Source: Ostrinia nubilalis
Lineage: Eukaryota; Arthropoda; Insecta; Lepidoptera; Crambidae
DNA: 64,000 bases
Reading direction: 5' to 3'
NCBI RefSeq assembly: GCF_963855985.1
Contig: NC_087109.1
Location: 7,522,001-7,586,000 of the forward strand
Below the pieces are notes generated by a model. The model was not told the origin of the DNA. It did no database searches and saw only the letters and a program-made list of their open reading frames with translations. Positions within the stretch are counted from its first letter, which is position 1, and the number at the start of each line of letters is the position of its first letter. Both the position numbers and the translations under genes were made by a program. Positions 41,459 to 52,400 of the stretch are shown piece by piece.

Positions 41459-43589
41459 AAATAACCTAAAAAGTTGCACTAGTTAGCGTGTTTCACTGAC
41501 GATTGGTGACGTATAGACCTACATTATGGTGTCACAATTTTAAAGGTGCAACTCTAGGTTGAACTTCTAAGAAAGTGAGATCCACATGTGGCTATATACG
41601 TCGCCAGTCACCAGTTTTAAACGCGAGTAATCTGCTGTTAATGAATTTCAATCATGGCACCAGTTACTTTTTTAGCAATTAATATAATTAACCTTAATGT
41701 ACAGATACACATAGAAGCTTATTTCTTGTGGGTCGCTGACACTAGTTATTTATATATGAGATTATATCTCGAACGGACATTACGCAAAATTTCACGGCTC
41801 TGTGGTGTATTTTAGATTATAATTGCCTTTATATTTTATGTGATTCGTGCGAGTAATTTGACTTTATTATTATGCTATTTAATTGTGCCAATACTGATGT
41901 TGAAATGCCAGTCTGTCCAGGTGTAAAGTAAAAGCCACACTGCCTTTAAAGATGTAACGAATTCGGCGTACCACGGAGCTGTAGACAATGAAAGCATTGT
42001 GAACCACTGACAACCTTCGCCCCGAGGAGCCGAGGTAACGAGTGACACTCACACTTCACATAATATGTAATCTCCTAAACACATAGGAATATCTGGTTTT
42101 TACTTTTACTCTTTCGATACATCTTGATAAGTATTAGTGTAGTAGTAATTTGGCTTAAGATTAAAAACGATATATTCCAATTTGGATTTTCTTAATATTA
42201 ATAACGTGTAGGATACTAAGGTAGGGTGTAAATCGATGAAACTTTCGCCGCTGGGGTCAGCTCACTAGGTAGTAAGCGTCAGTTTACATAGTATATGTAT
42301 TTTTCATTCAGACTAGAATTCATAATTTGATATTAAATGTAAAATAATCGCTAAACCAAGGTAATGTAAGTGGATCTTCATTCCTAGAGCATTGTCTGCT
42401 GTCGCCCGACAGCGCCGCGGTGTGCGCTGGTCTTGTACTAATTTTTAAGATATAAAGTGTATGTTAATTGACTGTGTTCATTTTATTTATAATAATGCTT
42501 TCTCTCCACAGTCCCCGAAGGTGAGTAATCCTATGATAACTGTCGTATACACTCTCCTGTGCTGTCATGTTGATTTATTTAGTGTTGAACCACTACACAT
42601 CATACTTTAGTACTGATTTATATGAACCGTGTTGTGTATACTGTTTTTACATTTGAACGAATGTTCCGTTTCATATTTGACTGTTTTATGATCTGAATTT
42701 GGGTAGAGATTTCAATCGTGAACTGAATTTATGTGGCTTTGTGTGATATTTGCATTTTTATCATGTGCCTTTCACAGCTACTAGTTAGCGGGCAAGAGCG
42801 CTCGGTCTGAATCCCACAGCCCGAGCGGACACCGCCACTGCAATGCCCTCGCCCGGACCGTTACTGTATGACCAATTTTCTACCACATTCTTGTCTCTAT
42901 GGCTATGTATTTCTGTTTTGATTTTGATATGAACTGTATTGCATTGCAATGTCTTCGTATATCATGTTGAGATTCATCTCTGCCCTGTTTGTTGTCGGTC
43001 TGTTAAAGGTGGGAGACCAAAATACGTAATAGTAATCGAAAAGTAAGAGAGTTAACGCTTGGAATGCCTTTGGAGGAGAACGGGACCTGCTGTGGCGAAT
43101 GGTAAACGTATAACGACTGCATTTGGGTAAGTTCTGAAAGAATATAGTAGAATTTTCAATGGTTAATAAAATGAAATGTTTTTTTTTACACAAATCTGCT
43201 AACAAGAGATTATAAAATGGGGAAATTTGAGGTCTATACTGTTTTATCAGGGTGAATACGAATAACTAACACACTTTTATATCAGTGATCTAACAAAACA
43301 CAATAAAAATAAGTTACTTGTGAACACTTTTTCATATTTTTATGTTAGGTTCATTGCAGTATACTTCACTAACATTATTTATCAAAATCGAGTTTGATGC
43401 TAGTTTATACTGATGGTTTTTGAGGTCATCATTGATCATGGAAATTATTAAGAAAACAAAATATTATGTAATAAAACTTTCATTCGTAGGGTAACACTAA
43501 AACTCGTCTATCATAAAAAATATTTATTCCCAAATTTCGTACAACAAACTCTCAAAACACATGAACACATCAAATAAATAATTATGTTA
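41459..43589 (+). other. Probable PSI 3' UTR and convergent intergenic region
   Basis: Includes a 9-bp candidate microexon at 42512-42520 (CCACAG acceptor, GTGAGT donor) and a candidate 3' exon from 42778 (TTCACAG acceptor, in-frame TAG at 42782-42784). Several AATAAA or AATATA signals exist; none could be chosen. Confidence 0.4.
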
Positions 43590-44494
43590 TAGCCCGACCA
43601 GGAACATAAAAACCCTCGCCATGTTGCGGAAAACTAATGGTACTAATTTCTTTTAATGGCAACAGTAACAGAAAACTTCATTGACATTTTGTGAATTAAA
43701 TTGCTAAAATCTTTTTATAGTCGTGAAAGAAAAGTGGTTCACAATGTGTTAAAGTATTTGTCGAAGAGAAATACTAAGGGTTCGGACAATATTTTCATTA
43801 AATAATGTTTCCGACAAAGGTTGTCAAATTGACTGACATGTTTATCGTATAGTACAGTCCACTATGAAAATAATAGTTACAAATAGTTGTGTAATTGTTT
43901 CAAATACCTATTTTAAAGATTTTTGTCATTTTCTATGTGTTGAATTTTATGGAATTGGGAAAGAAGTACCGAGTTTGAAGCGTTCATGAGCAGACATTGC
44001 AGTTGAATATACAAGTTCTGAATTTGATTATTGATGAATACGGGACTATTCCCACCTCTCGTTCCCACCACTGCAACTCCTGTGTAGCCAGGATCTACAG
44101 CTTGACCGCCACAAAAACCCAACCAATGAAGGTCGGCCGAAAGGCCTCCGTACTCAATTGTGTTGATCAATCCGCAAATGTACGGGTAACCAGCCATTAT
44201 TAATGGTCACAATCGCTCAGCAAAAGCGGCGCGGTCCAGTAGCTCATATTATTGATGAATAATAAAATAAATCCTACTAGCTCGATTGATGGTCTCATTT
44301 AATTTATTTAAACTAGGTTACCTATAATAATATTGTTTCGTTAATTTACGAAAATATCAAATTAGCCCGTAATCCTGAATCCTGATACATAAAGTTAGCC
44401 TATTAATTTAACACAGTTACGACTACTCAGTGTTGCACTATCAAATGCAATCGACGCGCCTCTATGCCAGGGTTTTTATGTTCCTGGTCAGGCT
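43590..44494. mobile_element. 905-bp element with TIRs, unclassified
   Basis: Termini TATAGCCCGACCAGGAACAT and, inverted from 44494, TATAGCCTGACCAGGAACAT, continuing AAAAACCCT; TA stands at the edges. A minus-strand ORF (44197-43913, 94 residues) contains PGYTGVAVVGTRGGNSP. I do not recognise it and it may be a fragment of a larger protein. Confidence 0.7.
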
Positions 44495-46264
44495 ATACAT
44501 AGACGTGCTAGTGAAACTTTAAATAAATTAATTAGTAATATCATTATCTACGTCGCTTAGTCATTTAGATAATTTGGTACTTGACACCGTTCACAAATAC
44601 CTACCATAATTTTATTATACTTGAAAAGATATCATCAAAAGGTAACTAATTATTTACATAAATGGCAACACTTACCTTGACTTCGACAACCTATTGCATT
44701 TAAATTTAAAGTCTGCAAATAAAATATGATAAAAAATTATAATATCGGTTTTTGGTGGTGTCAAATACCTGTCGTCATAGAATGAATGTATAGAGGCAAA
44801 TATATTTATTTAAAATAATCCAGCAATTTGATTACATTTTACGTGTTTCGTAGTCCGATTTTTACTATTTTTTCTGTTTTATTTTTGTTTTTTATTGATT
44901 TGATGCACCGTATGACTATTTTAAGATTTCGCCCAATTCTGGTTCGAGATTTTCAAGAGCAAACGCTGGATTTATTTAAAATTTTCGTCTTAGAAAGTCC
45001 ACATTGGCATTTGAAAAACTTGAATTGAAATCGAAAATTGAAAAGTTATTCGGCGCATTACTGTTTTATTTTTTACAATGTGTGTGTTACCATTTACTTG
45101 CATAACTTTTTAATAGTTTTCATTATTAATTATGTTTTTTTTTATTATTTACTGATATATTTGCCCAAATTGATAAATTACTTATTTATTACTTACTGTG
45201 TGATGTTGATGATGTAATAATTGTCTATGATATTTATTTCTTGCACTATTACCGTCACTTCATTTTCACAGTTGGACGTATCGCCGGACGAAATAAACTA
45301 TTTGCATGTAATGGGCTTGTTTTATTTCATTGTAGATCCTACTTTTTAATATAACTTACATTTTACTTGTAGCTCAATACTTACGACTAGACCTCAAATG
45401 CACGGATACAAAAATTGTTAAACGTACAACTTACACTTAATTACATATACGCTTATTTTAATGCTAAATAAATATTTAAATTAAAACAATCACAAAATTT
45501 TAATAATCAACGTCTTTCATAAACTCGTAAATTAAACCTACATAAGAGGACGTAGGTAGATAAGTTAGGTAATTTATTTCTAAAAAGATTAAACAGTTTA
45601 ATAAACAAAGTTAAAAAACAAATCATTAGCTAAAACGAAGACAGTTTATTTTATATTTTACTTGATGCTGTGGCAGGAATAACTAGATTTTGGTACTTAG
45701 CATGTTGATAGAATTTAATATATTGATATTTTATACTTTCCGTCCTTACTTACTTCTAGAAATTGTAAGAAAAACACGAAATAGCTCAATTTTAATAGGT
45801 AGGTACAGTTCACATTCACAGTTGGTAGAAGACAACATCAGAATATCGTTATTACAGCCAAGAGTTTAGAATGTTTGTAGGTAAATTAAATAGGGTCCCA
45901 ATTTAATTTATTTACTTAGATTACAAAACTTTCTTATCCTAATGATGATATCATCCATAACTTATTTACTCTTCTCGATTACCTACAACATTTACAACTT
46001 TAACAATTCGCGCTCCTTTTACATCAATCAAGTCAATTTGAAATTCTGTCCTAACCTAAGTAACCGCCTTTGATCCCAATAAGTTTAATTGAACAGCAAG
46101 ACAGAATAAGTGATTCAATGTAGATTTAAATGATTGGTTAATTGCCCTTCATTTACGTAGCTTTGTCTAACTCGAAGTTAGAACTTATTTTTGGAGTTTC
46201 GAATCTAGACTTTATGCTCATTGAAGTCTTCATCATTGGGTGCTTAGTATAAAATCCTGGTTAC
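44495..46264 (-). other. Region downstream of iav, likely including its 3' UTR
   Basis: AT-rich. No exon or named repeat seen. Minus-strand AATAAA signals (TTTATT on plus) are frequent and none was chosen. Confidence 0.4.
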
Positions 46265-46412
46265 CTAATACCTCTTTGGAGACTCATCGGAGGAGCGGGA
46301 GGCGAGAGACGCAGTGGAGGCGCTCGAAGACCGTATTAGCCTAGAGAGCCTGGACAACGGCGCGGTAGCCCAGGGCTCCAAAGGACTCGTGGCTTCAGGA
46401 ACTGGAGACACT
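46265..46412 (-). CDS. iav: iav last exon
   Basis: [19 protein letters not shown] and a Ser-rich end ([10 protein letters not shown]) with stop TAG at 46267-46265. Acceptor GCCAACAG. Confidence 0.78.
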
Positions 46413-49400
46413 CTGTTGGCAGTTGGTTTGTATTGAAGTAAGTATGACACAATAGACAATCTGGTCAGAAGGGGCGGGAAGATATGCAACTGTGCTAAAG
46501 GTTCCAGTGCAGCAGTGTGCATTGTGCATACAGATATTTTAAATCCGCAGCAACCATAGACACCGCCATAGAGTATGATATCGTAGTTCATTTGTTCCGA
46601 AGTTCATATTTGGTTTTAATTTTTTGGCCAAATTCAAGAAATTAATGTCAGTCCTCTTGGTCACGTGTATAATTTAATTTGGTTAGGGTTTTACGGCCAA
46701 GGAAAGCTGTAGGTACCCTTAAAATTTATTTTCCACTGTACCATCAAGGGAACGGTGAGGATAGCTACTTATACATACCGGTTTCGTCTCGTTCTTGCAG
46801 TCTTCGGTCGCGTCTTCCTCGAATGCTTCGGCGGAGGCGCAGGGGCTCCGCTTTCTGCTTCAGCTCCATTCCCAGGGCCTAGAATTCAAAATGTTAGTTC
46901 TGATACCTAACATAGATCATAAGTTAGACGAGTAGTACCTATGCGTTACCGCAGCGGCATGGTGACATTCTTCATTTACCTACCTTGCTATTTATCCATT
47001 GGGATAAAAACTAGTTTTATTTTGGAAAATCTTAGGGGAAATTAACCTGCTATTAACATTGAGTGCTCCACTTGGGGTCCGCCTGTGGCGTGCTGGATGC
47101 AGAGTGGCCGCGCTGCCTTGATCCTCGCTGCATCGTCTCGCCGACCACCTATCGCTCTGTACAGAAAAATATGGGTATTTATGTTGAGTAGCTAGATGAT
47201 ATTAATTAGAAACGTCCTTTAAAAGTCTGCAAACTCCAGAAAATTTAAAAAAATACTTTTTCTAAGAAGGCATCGTCCATCAGGTCAGCAGGTCGATTAA
47301 AAAAAATATTCTGGGAATTGAACCCATGACCTCATATTTCAAAGTCTCTGCCTGCTACTATGTGCTCTCGACTCATCATGAGTAATGGTAGGTTACGTAT
47401 TAGGTAGAGTAGGTAGGTACACTTACGAGCTATTTCCCGAACTTGGCTGATCCTCAATAGGGGCGTCGCTTTCCATCGCGCTGCTTTCTGATGCCACCAA
47501 ATACATGGACCTGCACAACATAGTGTCAAACATTTAATGAAACCTACTGAATTATGTTTCTATTATGTAAGTAATCAATGGATGTTGATGTTCTATACAA
47601 CACATGGTAAACGGTAGCATCTTATTGCGTTGTAATAGGTGCTATTTTCCAACAATACTGTGTAGTCAGTCTTTACCTTGCTGGCACGTAGAGGTGAGGC
47701 GGAGGGGGCGGGGCGCGGCGTGACGCGGACCGAGCGCGGCGGGCGCGGGACGCGCGCCCCAGGAGCACTGATACTGAATCGAAAAAAAAAATCTTTAAGA
47801 AACGTCATTCAGGTACGTAAAGGGTTTTGAAGGGATCTTGCCGCCAGATGTGCGGCCTACTAAATCTTGATGATGGTGTCCTTCAAGTCTTTTGAGATAG
47901 AACCAATGGAACTACGAGTTATTGACCGGGCTAGAGGGCCTTGACATTCTTTCGCGACCAAGGCGCCCAGCCCAGCTACAGTTTGAGCCTAACCTTGAGT
48001 TGAGCTAGTCTGCCTTTAAGTCTTCTAACTAATAGGTACCTACTATTGTTTGCAAATAAATAAATACATAATTATACGGGATGTACTTTTGAACAGCTAA
48101 CCATAAGTAGGTAGGTAGGTAATTACAAGAAAAATAAAAATAATTATTTATCTACACTTTGATCTTAGCCAAAAGGCCGAGAAGCGATAAGTATTAAGGC
48201 ATTTAAAGCCATAGAATACTTACATAATTGGTATTACATACATAACTACTTTATTAGTATAAAGCCTTGTTCAAACATATCCTAACGCTTCAGGTTCCGT
48301 GCCAGTAGGTATACTTGTACCTAGGGTTAACTACTAATAACTATGTAGGTAGGTACAGAAAAGCCTTTTATAGGATCGCTTATTTACCCACAGGCCCACA
48401 GTCTACAAGTCCTAGCGGATGAATGACCTTCTACCTGATATGGGGTCGCTATCGCTGAAGTCCAGCCACTCCCGGTGCCAGTAGTTATTGTATCTATTTA
48501 ACTACTAAGTACAGAACAGCCAGCAAGGATCTATTTTTTTTACTCCCTCCCGTTTAAAAAAAAAAGGCCTTCGTAATAAGCTAAATATGCTTGTGTCACG
48601 CACGAGTAACCTCACTCACCCACCACAATAGTCAGCGGCGCGGCGAACCCGCGTTTCCCGGATCACGAGTCGGCCAGAGCCCCGATTACGCTAATTTTTA
48701 ACGTCTCCAATACAGACGCGCTTCTTTTTTCGATTCTGCGATACGGACTTAGATTAATAAAAGATACGGATTGGTCAAAACAGCGTCAGCATTAGCGTAA
48801 TCTGGGCACTGTTCCTTCACCGTTCGGCTATCGTAGCTTCATATTGAAGTATTGTTTGGTAGTTCACTTATCTTTGGGCGAAAGACTTTTCTACCTGATA
48901 TGGGGTCGCTGTCGCTGAGGTCTTGCCGCTCCCGGCGCCAACCCGAGTCGGCGGTGGGCGCGTCGGCGGCCACTCCGAAGAGACCCGACACTGCGCCCGC
49001 CACCATCTTGCGGGCTGACTTCGCTGCGGTCTGGGAAAACAAAAGAACGTCTTAGGTACTAGGACTAACGCTCGTATTCACAAACGATGCTTGTAAATTG
49101 AACGCACAGCGTTGAATAGAGCTCTGTGATTGGTTCGTGTATCACCCTGTATTTCCACGCGCGCGCACCGTGAGACCTCATAGTAATGTTTGTCAATACG
49201 GGCGTAGGTAAGTTATTTTATTTCAAAATACTTAACTGGTCTTCCCCGCCCGACTCGACTTGTCCGCAATTTCATTGAAATCCCTGATGCTGGGGTTTAC
49301 TTACGAGTATTTATCTTATTTTATAGTCATCGAACAGGTTAACTGGGTACCTACTTGCATGCAGTTAGGGTCTACAAGAAACTATTGATATTGAGGAACT

Positions 49401-52400
49401 TGAAAAAGATGATAAAATAAAAGACCATCTACAGACTATAGCACATCACACTTGTACCTTTTTGTAGTAAATTCGCCCGTGAAAAACTACATAAAACCCT
49501 ACGGTGTTTACCTTGCCTGGATGCGAGCGGCGCGGCAGGAGGACCGGTCTTTGTGGAAATCCTTGGGGGAGGCCTTTGTCCAGCAGTGGTCGTCTTTCGG
49601 CTGAAACGAACGAACGTTTACCTTGACCGTGACCGTGCGTGATGTCGTCGCGTCTGTACATTTCAGAGGGCTTAGTGTGAGTTTACATCAAACGTCGTCA
49701 CTAGCGAGCGCGTTAAAAATATATGAAGATTTTAGTTCTTGAAAGTTTCCGCTAGTGGCGCTGTATAATACGTCATACATTTAATGTGACTTTTTTACGC
49801 AGTCGACATCGAATGCATTTGACGTAAACTCACACACACTACACCCCCTGGTGACATACCGTTAATCGACTTTCTGTCAGTGGGTTGCTAACTCGCTACT
49901 ACTACTTACAGTGATGCTGATGTCAATCTCAGGCACATGCCCAAGGTCCGCAGCCTTCTCGGCGAGGCTCCTCAACGCTGGATCAGTCGGCTCTGTGATA
50001 GCGGCCATCGTGACCAGCTCGAACAGGTAGTCCCTGAACACTTCCACTGGCGGCGCTACAAAGGTAAGTAAAACTAATGTAAAATAGGAATGGTCTTAGC
50101 TTTGTCACTTTGGTCTCTACTTAAAAATACTTATGTTATGTAGCTCAATAACGAATTAAGATTCTAAGAAACAAAAAGACCGGGGAATGTAGGGAAGAAC
50201 AACACAAAACATGATGAAAGGCAAAACAAGATGCAGCTAAGGGTTACCAAACACTTCTAGATCAAAACGACCAAACATTTCACACACACAAAACGTTTTG
50301 TGAGTGTGTGAAGTGTTTGGTAACCCTAACCGTACAAGTACTACATACTTAACTAGCAGGCATAGCAAGCGCAATTAGTGCATAAATGAACAGGTTTCTG
50401 CGACAGTAGGAGCTGCACGAGGGATGTGACATAACGTAACAAAAAGACACCGCTTCACTACCTCAGGGGAGCTACTCCGAAAAAAGTGATCCGAAGTTTC
50501 GAATGCTGCAATCCCTCTCACGCATAGCGAGATGCCAGCATGAGCGACGTTAACAGATAGACCCGAAACTACGAAAAAAAGCGTTTCGGAGTAGCCCCTC
50601 AGGAACCTATCTACACAGTTGTGCAAAAACAACCATGAAACCATTCGTGAAACTCACGTGGGGGCTGCACTATAGGAATCGGTTGCACGTTCTGAGCCAA
50701 TCCTTGGTTGATCCCTTGCATTTGGGCAGCTGGTGTCGATGGAGTTTTCTGCATTGTCAACCCTGACACGCCCAACATTTCACCGGGCGCTCCAGGAGTT
50801 TTAGCTGGCACAAAACCAGTTTGACCAGGTTGAGGTATCGCTAAACCTGGTGCTCCAGTTTTGGCTGGCACAAAAGCAGTTTGACCAGGTTGAGGTGTCG
50901 CTAAGCCTGGTGCTCCTGGAGTTTTGGCTGGCACGAACCCAGGAGTTTGACCAGGTTGGGGACTTGTTACTATTGGAGTCTTAGGAGCAGTAGGAAGTGT
51001 TGAAATTCCTGACGTCTTCACTGTGGGTGTGTGAACGCCGAGTAGATTGGACGATGACGTCACTTGTGGCTGACCAGGAACGGTTAAAGGCTTGGAACCT
51101 TTGCCGTTGACGAGAAGATCTGGCGTTGGCTGCTTCTGATTTGGGTCTGAAACTAAAATTAATGGTTATCTCCGTTGTCTAGCACCCATAGTAGCTTAGT
51201 TTGGGACTAGAGAGAGCCTAAGCGCAGTGTAAAATGTTCAAGGATATTAATTAATTAATTTATCTATGAACTTCAAGCGAAATCTCTCACTCTCCCTCAC
51301 TCTCTCTTTCTTGTTGGAAGCTTTACCTATAGTTCCAGTAGTACTAAGTTCCAGCTCCGTAAAGGCCATGACGTTCAGGGCCGATGACAAGGCGGGCGCG
51401 ACTCCAGTGCCGACCTCAGTGGCCAGGCCTACGTCTCCCGACACCACACAGTCAGGCGGCGGCGCGGCACCACGTCGACTTAGTGGAAAAAACAAAATTA
51501 CAAGTACATAATCCAAGTTAATCCTAGATCGTGTGATGATGATGATGATGAACTTCTAGGATTAACTCAAGGCAAATTTAAGGCAAATCTCCGCCTTGAG
51601 TGATCTGAAAACTCAAAAACTCTGGTAGGTACATCCAGAGAACAGCATCCTTGGCTGCGAATCCCATAATTAAGGCAACATTTTATTAGATCATTATGGT
51701 AGGTAGGTTTATAGATCTACTTATTTTCCATAATTTGTTTTTAAATAAATTAAATAAGTAGGTAGGTACCTACTTAGTTAGGTAACTCTTATTATACCTG
51801 TGGAAACTAATAATGCTAATGGGTCCTACTGAACATTTTTGTAATGTTTTGGAGCAGAAGCCTAGGCCATAACCTATAGGCGCAGACCACCGATTTTTAG
51901 TCGGCCATTTGGGCCCGATTCTAATTTGTATGAAGAATCAATCGGTGTAATGTGCGCACTTCCATAGTCCATACATGCCCACTGATTAAATGCTCGACTA
52001 AACTATCGGCCGACAAAAAATCGGTGGTCTGCGTATAGGCTAAAGTTTAAATGTAAGTTTTGTCCATGAGTCTTCCTACAGCTTCAAAATAGGGCTTACT
52101 TCAGGGGCGCCTTAGTGGGCGTGGAGATGGACACGCGGCCCCACATCAGCCGCCGCAGCTCCTCTCCGCTAATGCCGCGTCTCCGTAACTCCGCTATCGT
52201 CACTTTGCCAACGCGCTGGAAAACATTCCTCATTAACTAGGTACTATTTTTGTTTAGACCAGAAGTTCCTACCTTATGTGGACTGTCGCCCCTTTACTTG
52301 AAAAATTGAGTGCCCCTTTTACATAGGTTAATGCGAGTTAGGCTCGGCCCGGTTTTCACCAAAGTGGAGAGGAGAGGAGATGTGTTTAAATAGAATACCT

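Noticed and set aside
44160..44205. Relationship between GGGTAACCAGCCATTATT here and the arms at 1425 and 2576
   Set aside because: Only about 20 bases agree and the surroundings differ; probably chance or a very old fragment.
48152..48188. Functional U2 snRNA gene
   Set aside because: Only the first 37 nucleotides exist; no Sm site or 3' stems.
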